This document shows positions 17,925-26,722 of a DNA stretch of 64,000 nucleotides, in pieces. The DNA comes from Acinetobacter lwoffii (GTDB lineage: Bacteria; Pseudomonadota; Gammaproteobacteria; Pseudomonadales; Moraxellaceae). The translations under genes and the position numbers were made by a program. Below the pieces are notes generated by a model. The model was not told where the DNA came from, did no database searches, and saw nothing but the letters and a program-made list of their open reading frames with translations. How positions within the stretch are numbered: the first letter of the stretch is position 1; the number at the start of each line of letters is the position of its first letter. The stretch spans positions 1 through 64,000 of the forward strand of contig NZ_JAMXXK010000009.1 in assembly GCF_024129735.1 (NCBI RefSeq), given 5' to 3'.

Positions 17925-19697
17925 TTAGGCAGTTTGCTTTAACGGTTTGATTTCATTTAATTCATGATCTAATTGAAGCTGATACGCACGGCTTTGATCA
18001 ACCTGATAACTACGATTCTGGATGCTATCGATAAAAATCCAGTTCGCCTGTACCTGATCCGGGGTAAATGCAACACTCAAGTATCCGCGTTGATTCAAAT
18101 TACAATAATTCAGCTCATCAATTAGCGTAGTAAATGCCATTTCAAATTCCTGTAACTGGGCTAAGGGAATCTGCAAATACTTCTCCATACCCGGTGATGA
18201 AACTGAACTGGTCGCTAGTTCTACCCCGACTGTACTGCCGGCTTGATCTCTCAAAGTGGAGTTCCAGGCATTATGGGTATCTCCTGCAAATACAATCAGT
18301 TTTTTATTCAGCTGTTTACAAGCCGTATAAATCACCTCACGCTCCACGACGTACCCATCCCAGGCATCAAGATTATAAGGCACAACAGTCAGTATTCTGG
18401 CTAATTCTGCCTTTGTCAAAGTTGGATCATTTTGCAGATAGCGTATTTTTAGGCCTACCAGTTCTGTCAGCATCTGACGCACTTGTAGCAACACATCTGC
18501 AGTGGCCTGACCACTGGTGATCTGCCCCAAAACAGCCAGAATTTCGGCCGGAATTAGCATCTTGCTCATCAGCACCTGCTGACCCAGCACATTCCAGACG
18601 GCATTCGATTGGCTGAGTTGTTTCAGTATCCATTCACGTTGTGTATGTCCTAACAAGGTACGCGTCGGATTGAGCAAATCTGTCTGAAATTTATTGGCAT
18701 CTAGTCCTGTCGCGGTAAGATAGTCAGCATATTGCAATTGCTTGTTACGCGCCAAAATACGAGTATCCAGCATATTCAGCTGAACCAGATCACCAAAATT
18801 AAACTGGCGATAAATATTCAAATGATCTGTTTCAGACACTGGTCGAATCGGCATCCATTCAAAATAGGCCTGCAAAGCAGCCAGCTTACGTGCAAAAAAA
18901 TCACCTTCTGAAACATCATGATTTTCCGCACCCTGCTCCCAGGTATCATTGGTCAGCTCATGATCATCCCAGACCACAATAAATGGATGGCGCTGATGTG
19001 CTGCTTGTAAGTCCGCATCAGTTCGATACAAGGCATAACGCTTGCGGTAGTCTTCCAGTTTAATGATTTCCTCAGCATTGTCTGCAGCCAGACCTCGGCC
19101 TAATGCTTCAGCCTGTTCAGTCGCATAACCACCCATCCCGTATTCATAAATGTAATCCCCTAAATGAATCACCACATCTAGGTCTTGCTTGGCAATTTCC
19201 TGATAGACATGAAAATATCCGGCTGGATAATTGGAACATGAACAAACGGCAAATTGCACCAGCTTGCTTTGTGTGGCTAAAGTTTTGGTTTGACCGACAG
19301 ATGAATATACCGATGCACACTTAAAACGGTAAAAATAAGTTTGCCCTGCCGATAGACGATCCGCATCGACTTTAACCGTGAAATCTTGCGACCGACTGGT
19401 TTCAACTTGTCCTGTATTGATTATCTGACGAAAATCCTGATCGGCAGCAATTTCCCACTGTACCTGATAACGCAGGTTTTCATCTTCCGGACTTAAGCGT
19501 GTCCATAGAATTATCCGATCCTGTAAGGGATCACCACTGGCCACCCCATGTTTAAAAGCGACTTTAGGATGTGCCAGAGCTTGATCTGAAGCATCATCAT
19601 CACTGCCACAAGCGGTCAAAGATATGGGTAAAGACAAAGCACCGAAGCCTGCAATGGAGGTCTTAAGCAGTTCACGTCTGGATATTTTTTTAGTCAT
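17925..19697 (-). CDS. phoD: PhoD-family alkaline phosphatase, Tat-exported
   Basis: This 590-aa phosphodiesterase/phosphomonoesterase should act outside the cytoplasm. The N-terminus has a twin-arginine signal, SRRELLKTS, and a lipobox-like LTAC near residue 30. After a Fn-like PhoD N-domain (RIILWTRLSPE) come the catalytic motifs VIHLGDYIYEYG, VWDDHELTNDTW and VFAGDTHNAWN, which bind the metal centre. The ATG at 19697 opens the Tat signal directly. A Pho-box-like repeat is 47 bp upstream. Expected role: release of phosphate from environmental phosphodiesters under starvation. Confidence 0.92.
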   Translation of the reverse strand: MTKKISRRELLKTSIAGFGALSLPISLTACGSDDDASDQALAHPKVAFKHGVASGDPLQDRIILWTRLSPEDENLRYQVQWEIAADQDFRQIINTGQVETSRSQDFTVKVDADRLSAGQTYFYRFKCASVYSSVGQTKTLATQSKLVQFAVCSCSNYPAGYFHVYQEIAKQDLDVVIHLGDYIYEYGMGGYATEQAEALGRGLAADNAEEIIKLEDYRKRYALYRTDADLQAAHQRHPFIVVWDDHELTNDTWEQGAENHDVSEGDFFARKLAALQAYFEWMPIRPVSETDHLNIYRQFNFGDLVQLNMLDTRILARNKQLQYADYLTATGLDANKFQTDLLNPTRTLLGHTQREWILKQLSQSNAVWNVLGQQVLMSKMLIPAEILAVLGQITSGQATADVLLQVRQMLTELVGLKIRYLQNDPTLTKAELARILTVVPYNLDAWDGYVVEREVIYTACKQLNKKLIVFAGDTHNAWNSTLRDQAGSTVGVELATSSVSSPGMEKYLQIPLAQLQEFEMAFTTLIDELNYCNLNQRGYLSVAFTPDQVQANWIFIDSIQNRSYQVDQSRAYQLQLDHELNEIKPLKQTA

Positions 19698-19743
19698 AAC
19701 AGCTTTCTATTGTGGGTTTTTTGTTCTTTTTTAATCCAGTTCG

Positions 19744-19783
19744 ATGACATTAATATCTCTGAATTATGACATTTTTATGAAGC
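19744..19783 (-). promoter_or_regulatory. Pho-box-like repeats upstream of phoD
   Basis: On the minus strand GCTTCAT, ATGTCAT, CAGAGAT and ATGTCAT follow each other with 4-bp spacers, so four units have an 11-bp period. Two units are perfect ATGTCAT, the PhoB half-site core. The position is 47-86 bp before the start codon. Confidence 0.65.
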
Positions 19784-20169
19784 CTGATTTTTCCAAGTCC
19801 TAAATATACCAAATGACGATAAAACTAATTTCTGAGAGGCTGAGTTGGGCTATTCAAATTCTTATAGACTGATGACTTTATTTGAAAAATTTCCAATAAG
19901 TTGCTTCAAATTTCAGAAAGAAATCATCAATTACGCAGAATAATTCGGTACTATTGAACATCGGGGCTAAAGCTTTAGTTTGGTGTGGTAACTCAACTGA
20001 TGGCTCTAATCCTCTTATTTTTCAAGTTTTTCTTATCCACAATTCGGGTTAACTAACCTGGGCTGATTACTCCATAAGCTATTAGCCCTTAAATGCGTTT
20101 TGTACTTTAATCTAATCTCAATAATTAAAGATTAGATTAAAAGAACCCAAAGTTAAATGGTTGAAAGAT
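19784..20169. other. intergenic region between phoD and a small gene
   Basis: About 390 bases hold no gene that I can support. The sequence is AT-rich and without strong hairpins. It presumably carries the promoter of the small gene starting at 20170. Confidence 0.4.
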
Positions 20170-20397
20170 ATGAGTGATATCAGCGTAAAAAAAGTCAATA
20201 AATTAATTGAAGAGTTTGAACAAGAAGGAAATAAGATAGACCGATTGGAAATAGGTTACAAAACATATGCAGCCTTGATGTTAGATAAGAAATTTGCTGA
20301 TAAAGTCACAAAATCAAAAGAAGACCCTAAAGAGCGTCTTTATAAACAAATAAAAATTAAGCTGGTTACTGAAAAACATTATTTTAAGATCAGGTGA
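20170..20397 (+). CDS. small basic hypothetical protein
   Basis: The product is a 75-aa Lys/Glu-rich protein. I use ATG 20170; an in-frame TTG at 20161 is possible. The pattern is helical throughout (VKKVNKLIEEFEQEGNKIDRLEIGYKTYAALMLDKKFAD), with no Cys, signal peptide or membrane helix. I do not recognise it. It lies beside an integration scar (orphan tRNA half at 21201), so it may be accessory. Confidence 0.5.
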   Translation: MSDISVKKVNKLIEEFEQEGNKIDRLEIGYKTYAALMLDKKFADKVTKSKEDPKERLYKQIKIKLVTEKHYFKIR

Positions 20398-20541
20398 AAT
20401 AATTTTCTTTCCTACGATAAAAAAAATCAGATTAACTCTGAACTAATGCAGTTCAGCTCTTACTCAGAATAATTCAAGTAAATTTATTTGAAATAAAACC
20501 TTAAAAGCATTATTTCACTCAATAAAGCCCCCATCAATCAG

Positions 20542-20565
20542 GAGGAAGCTCGTTTAAGCTTCCTC
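20542..20565 (+). terminator. hairpin terminator
   Basis: GAGGAAGCT (20542-20550) and AGCTTCCTC (20557-20565) form a perfect 9-bp stem, followed by TTATAAAA. It would end transcription from the small gene at 20170. Confidence 0.6.
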
Positions 20566-20739
20566 TTATAAAAATTGTGGGACAGCAGTGGCAGTCCAAA
20601 ATATGATTATGTCTGCCTAGAATTTGGATAGCTATTCAGTCCATCATTATCTACATTCCAACTCTCTCTAGTTTTCTAACTAGCCCAAGTTATAATAATG
20701 GTCACCCAAAATACGATTGATCTATTATGAATACCTCCA

Positions 20740-20964
20740 ATGATCATTTTACACGGTAAAAAACTTGCTGACATTTTGGATGAATTATTGGATTACTACG
20801 GTGGCTTTGAAGGTTTGAGTCGTAAAATTGAAATTAGATGTTTTTGCATAGACCCAAGTGTTAAATCATCATTGCGATTCTTGCGTACCACCCCATGGGC
20901 ACGTGAAAAAGTAGAAAACTTATATTTGTATGTCTTACGCCAAAAGGCCAAACAGAAATCGTAG
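20740..20964 (+). CDS. VF530-family (DUF2132) protein, possibly frameshifted at its start
   Basis: This is a 74-aa member of the VF530/DUF2132 family of small helical DNA-binding-like proteins. Family signatures are LHGKKLADILDEL, IRCFCIDPSVKSSLRFLR and TPWAREKVENLY. Relatives usually start with a short leader before LHG. Here an upstream ATG at 20727 reads MNTSNDHF and goes out of frame. Removing one T from TTTT at about 20746-20749 would join it as MNTSNDHLHGKKLAD. Either the gene starts at the internal ATG or one T is an extra base. No strong ribosome-binding site supports ATG 20740. Confidence 0.75.
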   Translation: MIILHGKKLADILDELLDYYGGFEGLSRKIEIRCFCIDPSVKSSLRFLRTTPWAREKVENLYLYVLRQKAKQKS

Positions 20965-21122
20965 CAGTCAAAGCCCTAACCTCATCATAATATTATACCA
21001 AATAGTAAACCTCCCTTAGACAGAGAAATATATGTCGGTAATTATTGTTGATTACCAGATCATACTTAGTGACCAAAAATAAAAGTACCCCACCCTACTT
21101 TAAATTACACCACACAAAATAA

Positions 21123-21153
21123 AAACCCTATATAGCTGTTATATATAGGGTTT
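21123..21153. terminator. hairpin terminator
   Basis: AAACCCTATATA (21123-21134) and TATATAGGGTTT (21142-21153) are perfect arms around a 7-nt loop, with A/T tracts on both sides. It is just upstream of the tRNA remnant. Confidence 0.6.
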
Positions 21154-21200
21154 ATTAAAATACCAATGAGGTTATTTAGTGTATTTTATGTCGGTGACTC

Positions 21201-21245
21201 TTGCCAAGGTTGGGGTCGGGAGTTCGAGTCTCCTTTCCCGCTCCA
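21201..21245 (+). pseudogene. orphan 3' half of tRNA-Gly(GCC)
   Basis: From the anticodon loop TTGCCAA onward this matches a bacterial tRNA-Gly: the anticodon 3' stem, variable region GGGGTC, T-arm with GTTCGAGTC, acceptor strand TCCCGCT and encoded CCA. The 5' half (acceptor strand, D-arm and the 5' anticodon stem) is absent; the preceding bases cannot pair. It cannot be a functional tRNA. Such 3' fragments are left when an integrative element that used the tRNA 3' end recombines out or is rearranged. Confidence 0.85.
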
Positions 21246-21251
21246 GATTCT

Positions 21252-21286
21252 AAAAAAGCTCTGATCGAAAGATCGGGGCTTTTTTT
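21252..21286 (+). terminator. terminator of the tRNA remnant
   Basis: A-rich AAAAAAGCTCTGATC pairs (with G-U pairs) with GATCGGGGCTTTTTTT around loop GAAA, immediately after the tRNA CCA. It is the former tRNA terminator carried along with the 3' half. Confidence 0.75.
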
Positions 21287-21400
21287 ATGTTGATGTTATT
21301 TTTTTAAATGATCCTTTCATTTTTGTTTCACTCAATAACAAATTCTTAAAGTACTTTCTGATTTTATAACCAAGATGTGACCATGCCACCCCTACGACAA

Positions 21401-21438
21401 TATAAAAAGCCCTCATCAAAAGATCAGGGCTTTTTATA
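21401..21438. terminator. bidirectional hairpin terminator
   Basis: A 17-bp stem with one mismatch (21401-21417 and 21422-21438, core AAAAAGCCCT/AGGGCTTTTT) has A and T tracts on its two sides. It lies 73 bases past the malic enzyme stop and probably ends that leftward transcript. Confidence 0.75.
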
Positions 21439-21510
21439 TTTCACCAACGCATCAGATAAACTCAAGCTAGCAAACCACTAGCCACAATACAGAGTCCATT
21501 TCCAATATAA

Positions 21511-23211
21511 TTAAAAGGTAATTCGCTGATAGTTACGGTATTGCGGTGTCCAGAAATTACGTTCAATAGCCAACTGCAATTCTTCTACACTGACTTTCGG
21601 TGCTACCCCATCTTCAATCGCAGCAAGCGCCACTTTTAAGGCAATCTGCTTCGAAATCGACTGTAAACAATCCAGATTTGGCAATAAATCTGCCTGAGGA
21701 TCTTTCAGTTTCGGAGAACAGTCCGCCAAGGCATTACTCGAGGCCATCAGCATATTATCCGTGACACGTTTTGCACCTGAAGCAACTACACCCAAACCAA
21801 TGCCCGGAAAGATATAAGAGTTATTGCATTGTGAAATATGATGAATCTGCCCCTGATAATTCACTGGTGCAAATGGGCTACCCGTCGCAATCAACGCTTT
21901 GCCCTTGGTCCATTGCAAGATATCTGCCGGAACAGCTTCTACGCGGGAAGTCGGATTGGATAAAGGGAAAATAATCGGTTGCACACTGTTTTCAGCCATG
22001 GCTTCAATCACTTCCTGAGTGAATAGACCTGGCTGTCCAGATACGCCTATCAGTACCGTCGGTTTGGCACGCTTAACTACATCTAGCAGAGAAATCATGC
22101 TCTCAGCATCTGCCCAGCTTTCTACATTTTCAAGAGGCTGTGCCAGTTTGCGCTGGAAGTCCAGTAAATTCGGCTGATTTTCTGTGATCAGACCAAAGCG
22201 GTCGACCATAAACACGCGTGCACGCGCTTCAGCATCACTTAAACCCTCAGCAACCATTTGCTTAATGATCTGTTCTGCAATCCCGCAACCAGCTGAACCA
22301 GCACCCAGGAAAGTAACCACCTGATCTTTGAGCTGTTTACCTGCTGCACGCGAAGCAGCAATCAGGCTGCCGACAGACACTGCTGCGGTGCCCTGAATAT
22401 CATCATTAAAACAACAGATTCGATCACGATATTTTTCCAGCAAAGGCATGGCATTTTTCTGTGCAAAGTCTTCAAACTGAATTAAGGCATCTGGCCAGCG
22501 CTGTTGAATCGCCCGAATCACCGTCTCGACAAAAGCATAGTATTCATCGCCGCTGATTCGTGGTTCACGCCAGCCCATATAAATCGGGTCATTTAACAAC
22601 TGCTGATTATTGGTACCGACATCAAGAGTAATCGGTAAGGTATAGGCCGGACTGATCCCGCCACATGCGGTGTAGAGTGCCAGTTTTCCAATGGGAATCC
22701 CCATACCACCGATGCCTTGATCTCCAAGACCCAAAATGCGCTCACCATCTGTAATCACAATCACTTTCACGTTCTTTTTATTGATATTGTGAATAATCTG
22801 GTCGATCTGATCACGGTCAGGATAGGAAATAAAGATCCCACGATGACGGCGATAAATATCAGAAAAGCGCTGACATGCCTCACCCACAGTCGGGGTATAG
22901 ATAATCGGCATCATCTCACTGAGGTGATTTTCAATCAGATGGTAAAACAGGGTCTCATTGGTATCCTGAATATTCCGCAAATAAATATGCTTGTTAATAT
23001 CACTGCTAAAAGCACAATACTGCTGATAAGAACGCTGACTTTGTTCTTCAATCGTCTCGGTGACATGAGGAATCAAGCCATGCAAGTTAAAGCTTCTACG
23101 CTCTTCTTCAGAAAATGCAGAGCCTTTATTGAGTAGTGGGAGTTCTAGCAGAGTATTTCCAGCATAAGGAATATATAAAGGGCGTTTACTGTTCAAATTT
23201 TCTCTGGGCAT
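21511..23211 (-). CDS. maeA: NAD-dependent malic enzyme
   Basis: This 566-aa enzyme decarboxylates malate to pyruvate and CO2. It has the size and order of the MaeA/SfcA family: N-domain [51 protein letters not shown], metal-site [13 protein letters not shown] and [14 protein letters not shown]. The Rossmann motif is [14 protein letters not shown]. Cytosolic. The ATG at 23211 gives [16 protein letters not shown]. The gene stands alone with a terminator behind it; 290 bases separate it from the divergent hydrolase gene. Confidence 0.93.
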   Translation of the reverse strand: MPRENLNSKRPLYIPYAGNTLLELPLLNKGSAFSEEERRSFNLHGLIPHVTETIEEQSQRSYQQYCAFSSDINKHIYLRNIQDTNETLFYHLIENHLSEMMPIIYTPTVGEACQRFSDIYRRHRGIFISYPDRDQIDQIIHNINKKNVKVIVITDGERILGLGDQGIGGMGIPIGKLALYTACGGISPAYTLPITLDVGTNNQQLLNDPIYMGWREPRISGDEYYAFVETVIRAIQQRWPDALIQFEDFAQKNAMPLLEKYRDRICCFNDDIQGTAAVSVGSLIAASRAAGKQLKDQVVTFLGAGSAGCGIAEQIIKQMVAEGLSDAEARARVFMVDRFGLITENQPNLLDFQRKLAQPLENVESWADAESMISLLDVVKRAKPTVLIGVSGQPGLFTQEVIEAMAENSVQPIIFPLSNPTSRVEAVPADILQWTKGKALIATGSPFAPVNYQGQIHHISQCNNSYIFPGIGLGVVASGAKRVTDNMLMASSNALADCSPKLKDPQADLLPNLDCLQSISKQIALKVALAAIEDGVAPKVSVEELQLAIERNFWTPQYRNYQRITF

Positions 23212-23504
23212 TATTTAACTCATCTAATCAATCTTCGGCAGTTCTGCCAAAATAGTCACATCACTTTGTTTATTTTATATAGCTTAGCCTGATTTTAAGC
23301 TGTTAGGTCATTTAGCAAATTTATAATACTTGTAGCAGGATTTTATAATCTGATAACACTCATTTTCAGCCTAGGTTTTGGACGGTTTCTAAAATTAATC
23401 CCTATTCGTATTTTTAATTTAAATCGGCAGCAAGATCTGTTTGACAAAAAACCTCAGCTCATCAAGGATAAAGCATAAATTTAATAAGACCAACGAGTAT
23501 AACA

Positions 23505-24467
23505 ATGAGTGAACTGCAACCGCTTTATCAGCCCGATATTTTGGGGACAGGTTATGAGCAAGCGACCTTAAACTTTCCCGATGATTATGAGGGCAAAGTC
23601 GTAGCAACCCTGATCCGTAAAAAAGCAGCCCAACCTACAAAAAAAGCAGTTCTATATATTCACGGCTTTATCGATTATTTTTTTCAGACCGAAATGGCAG
23701 AGCGCTTTAATCAGCATGGTTTTGATTTTTATGCGCTGGATTTGAGAAAATACGGCCGTTCGATTCTGCCGCATCAAAAATATTATAACGTGTATGACCT
23801 TGCTGAATATGATGCAGAAATTACCCAGGCACTCGACATTATAGCAGCCGAGGGTCACGATGCTGCCCTGCTCTGTGGTCATTCTACCGGCGGCCTGACC
23901 ACGACCTTGTATGCGGCACATCATCCGCAGCATTCTTTAATTAAAGCACTTTGGGTCAACAGTCCATTTTATGACTTCAATATGAATCCGATTAAACGTG
24001 CGCTTGGCATTCCGCAACTGAGCAGACTGGCCAAAATTTTTCCCAATCTTAAATTTCCAAGCGAGCTGAACAAGTGGTATGCCACCAGCCTGCATAAGGA
24101 TTTAAAAGGCGAATGGGACTTCAGTCTGGACTGGAAAAAGACCCGCTATCCGATGGTTCGGATCAGTTTTATTCGTGCCATTCATGAGGCACAGAAAGAA
24201 ATTCATCGCGGTGTTCAGCTCGATGTTCCGGTATTGATCATGCATTCGCATCAGACTTTATATCCTAAAAAATGGGGTAAAGCCGCACAGAGCAGCGATG
24301 TAATTTTAGGGATTAAAGACATTCAGAAATATGCCAAAAAAATTAAAGGCGATGTCACGGTTCAAAGTATCCGGAAGGGTTTACATGATCTGGTACTTTC
24401 AGAGCAATCTGTGCGTGAGCAGGTTTATCAGCAACTGTTTCAATGGCTGCATGACAAAGGGCTTTAG
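23505..24467 (+). CDS. alpha/beta hydrolase, lysophospholipase-like
   Basis: This 320-aa cytosolic serine hydrolase has an oxyanion-loop motif YIHGFIDYFFQTEMAERF, nucleophile elbow GHSTGG (about residues 125-130) and a catalytic His in KGLHDLVLS near the end. The FYALDLRKYGRS segment is typical of monoglyceride-lipase or lysophospholipase-like proteins. The substrate cannot be told from sequence. It is monocistronic, with a perfect hairpin 12 bases after the stop. Confidence 0.85.
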   Translation: MSELQPLYQPDILGTGYEQATLNFPDDYEGKVVATLIRKKAAQPTKKAVLYIHGFIDYFFQTEMAERFNQHGFDFYALDLRKYGRSILPHQKYYNVYDLAEYDAEITQALDIIAAEGHDAALLCGHSTGGLTTTLYAAHHPQHSLIKALWVNSPFYDFNMNPIKRALGIPQLSRLAKIFPNLKFPSELNKWYATSLHKDLKGEWDFSLDWKKTRYPMVRISFIRAIHEAQKEIHRGVQLDVPVLIMHSHQTLYPKKWGKAAQSSDVILGIKDIQKYAKKIKGDVTVQSIRKGLHDLVLSEQSVREQVYQQLFQWLHDKGL

Positions 24468-24478
24468 ATAAACGTGGA

Positions 24479-24509
24479 AGGAGAAATGAAACTTACCCTC
24501 ATTTCTCCT
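24479..24509 (+). terminator. terminator after the hydrolase gene
   Basis: AGGAGAAATGA (24479-24489) and TCATTTCTCCT (24499-24509) form a perfect 11-bp stem, followed by a pyrimidine-rich GCTTGGCTTCTTTT. Confidence 0.7.
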
Positions 24510-24812
24510 GCTTGGCTTCTTTTGAATCCTTATTAGGTTGGAATGTAATCAAGCACATTGAAAATATGCCAATCTTTCGATGTTTTATAAATGCTATAAG
24601 CCCTTGTTTTTAAATTTAAGGCTTGAAAATTTATAACTTTTATTCTTCTACTGCTTGTCTCCAAATATTGTCTTTTGTAGCAAGCCTGTAAACAAACAAC
24701 CGCCCGTCTTTTTCCCTCTTTATAGTAGAGCTGAATGCAGAAGCGCCTATATTTTTTGATCGGCAACATGCGCTCGACCTGCACCACTAACAATCATATA
24801 AAGGAATAGATT
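24510..24812. other. promoter region of the aldehyde dehydrogenase
   Basis: About 300 bases hold no supported gene. An AAAGGAATAG ribosome-binding site sits just before the dehydrogenase ATG. I looked for a -24/-12 sigma-54 promoter, known for related genes, and did not find a convincing one. Confidence 0.4.
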
Positions 24813-26324
24813 ATGCGTTATGCAGACCCCAATACTGACGGTTCAAAAATTCAATTTAAAGCACAATACGATAATTTCATTGGCGGCGAATGGGTCGCTC
24901 CGGTCAAAGGTGAATACTTTGACAATATCTCTCCGGTAGATGGCAAAGTCTTTACCAAAGTGCCGCGCTCTTCTGTAGAAGACATTGAGTTGGCACTTGA
25001 TGCAGCACACAAAGCCAAGGAACAATGGAACCGGTCATCGCCGACCACCCGTTCCAATATCCTGCTAAAAATTGCAGATCGTCTGGAACAAAATCTGGAA
25101 CTGCTGGCTGTGGCAGAAACCTGGGACAATGGCAAACCGGTCCGCGAAACACTGGCTGCCGATATTCCACTGGCCATTGATCATTTTCGTTATTTTGCCG
25201 GCTGTATTCGTGCGCAGGAAGGCGGCATTTCCGAAATTGATGAAGATACGATTGCCTACCATTTCCATGAACCGCTTGGTGTAGTCGGACAAATCATTCC
25301 CTGGAATTTCCCGATTCTGATGGCCGCCTGGAAACTGGCACCCGCCCTGGCTGCAGGCAACTGTATTGTGCTGAAACCTGCGGAACAGACTCCGGTCAGT
25401 ATTCTGGTACTGGCTGAACTGATTCAGGACATTTTGCCACCAGGCGTATTGAATATCGTCAATGGCTACGGAGTCGAAGTTGGCCGTCCACTGGCGACCA
25501 ATCCCCGTATTGCCAAGATTGCCTTTACCGGTTCAACCGCCGTCGGCCAAATGATCATGCAGTATGCAACTGAAAATATTATTCCGGTAACGCTGGAACT
25601 TGGCGGTAAATCACCGAATCTGTTCTTTGCTGACATTATGGATCAGGAAGACGATTATCTGGATAAAGCTCTGGAAGGCTTTGCCATGTTTGCCCTGAAT
25701 CAAGGTGAAATCTGTACCTGTCCTTCCCGTGCCTTGGTACAGGAAAGTATTGCCGATGAATTTCTGGCGCGTGCAGTAGAGCGGGTGCAACGGATTAAGA
25801 CTGGTCATCCGTTAGATACCGACACCATGATTGGTGCGCAAGCCTCACAGGAACAGCAGGACAAGATTCTGGGTTGTATTGCCACTGGCCGTGAAGAAGG
25901 CGCACAGATCCTGACCGGTGGTGAAGCACGTCATGAAGTGGGTCAAGGTTTCTATATTGAACCGACCATCTTTAAAGGCACCAATGACATGAAGACCTTC
26001 CAGGAAGAAATCTTCGGGCCTGTACTGGCTGTGACCACCTTTAAAGACTTTGATGATGCGATCAAGATCGCCAATGATACGATTTACGGACTCGGTGCCG
26101 GTGTCTGGTCGCGTTCGGCGCATACCTCCTACCGTGCTGGCCGTGCCATTCAGGCCGGCCGGGTCTGGACCAACTGTTATCACATTTACCCTGCGCATGC
26201 GGCTTTCGGCGGTTATAAAAAATCAGGCATTGGACGTGAGAATCACAGAATGATGCTGGATCACTATCAGCAAACCAAAAATCTTTTGGTGAGCTATTCG
26301 ACCAAGCCTGCTGGTTTCTTCTAA
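24813..26324 (+). CDS. exaC: ExaC/AcoD-type NAD aldehyde dehydrogenase
   Basis: This 503-aa aldehyde dehydrogenase closely follows the Pseudomonas ExaC pattern from its first residues (MRYADPNT) to its last ([17 protein letters not shown]). Catalytic features are [23 protein letters not shown] (cofactor site), ELGGKSPN (general-base Glu) and [11 protein letters not shown] (nucleophilic Cys). ExaC oxidises acetaldehyde during ethanol catabolism, and a similar role is likely here. It is more GC-rich than the neighbouring DNA, as expected for a highly expressed core gene. Monocistronic, with a terminator after it. Confidence 0.9.
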   Translation: MRYADPNTDGSKIQFKAQYDNFIGGEWVAPVKGEYFDNISPVDGKVFTKVPRSSVEDIELALDAAHKAKEQWNRSSPTTRSNILLKIADRLEQNLELLAVAETWDNGKPVRETLAADIPLAIDHFRYFAGCIRAQEGGISEIDEDTIAYHFHEPLGVVGQIIPWNFPILMAAWKLAPALAAGNCIVLKPAEQTPVSILVLAELIQDILPPGVLNIVNGYGVEVGRPLATNPRIAKIAFTGSTAVGQMIMQYATENIIPVTLELGGKSPNLFFADIMDQEDDYLDKALEGFAMFALNQGEICTCPSRALVQESIADEFLARAVERVQRIKTGHPLDTDTMIGAQASQEQQDKILGCIATGREEGAQILTGGEARHEVGQGFYIEPTIFKGTNDMKTFQEEIFGPVLAVTTFKDFDDAIKIANDTIYGLGAGVWSRSAHTSYRAGRAIQAGRVWTNCYHIYPAHAAFGGYKKSGIGRENHRMMLDHYQQTKNLLVSYSTKPAGFF

Positions 26325-26336
26325 ACAACCTGATGA

Positions 26337-26364
26337 TTAAAAGCGGACTTCGGTTCGCTTTTAA
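26337..26364 (+). terminator. terminator after exaC
   Basis: TTAAAAGCG (26337-26345) and CGCTTTTAA (26356-26364) form the stem, with a loop containing TTCGG and a T-run a few bases later. Confidence 0.75.
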
Positions 26365-26722
26365 CCTGATATTTTTTAAAATTTTAATACTAGGTAAAAT
26401 TTTCCAGCATTGTTCGTCCAGAATTCCATTGAATGACTGACAATAAATTAAAATACTTTCTGAAAACGCCTTAATGTCTGGGCTTATGTTGATTTCACCT
26501 AAGTTTCTCATTTTTTATGCTTTTTAATTGCTCAAAAAACCTGAATAAAGCTCAGGCTTTCATTTAAAGTCGGCTTTTCATGTTTATCAAGACTGTGTAT
26601 AACAATGAACTACTAGAGGGAAAGCAATAAGCATAGGCAAAATTGCGCAAAAAGCGTTAGACTATGTACCCAATAATGTCATGATTCGGTCTGATCAAGA
26701 TCAAAAAAGAAGGTGAAGGTTG
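26365..26722. other. leader region of the riboflavin operon
   Basis: About 360 bases hold no supported gene. A short CCTGA...TCAGG inverted repeat near 26540 is the only structure I see. I searched for the conserved pieces of an FMN riboswitch and did not find them. AGAAGGTGAAGG just before 26723 is the ribB ribosome-binding site. Confidence 0.45.

Noticed and set aside
24510..24812. Sigma-54 promoter before exaC
   Set aside because: No TGGCAC-N5-TTGC-like pair with correct spacing was found.
26365..26722. Possible FMN riboswitch before ribB
   Set aside because: None of the conserved FMN-element segments could be found in the leader.
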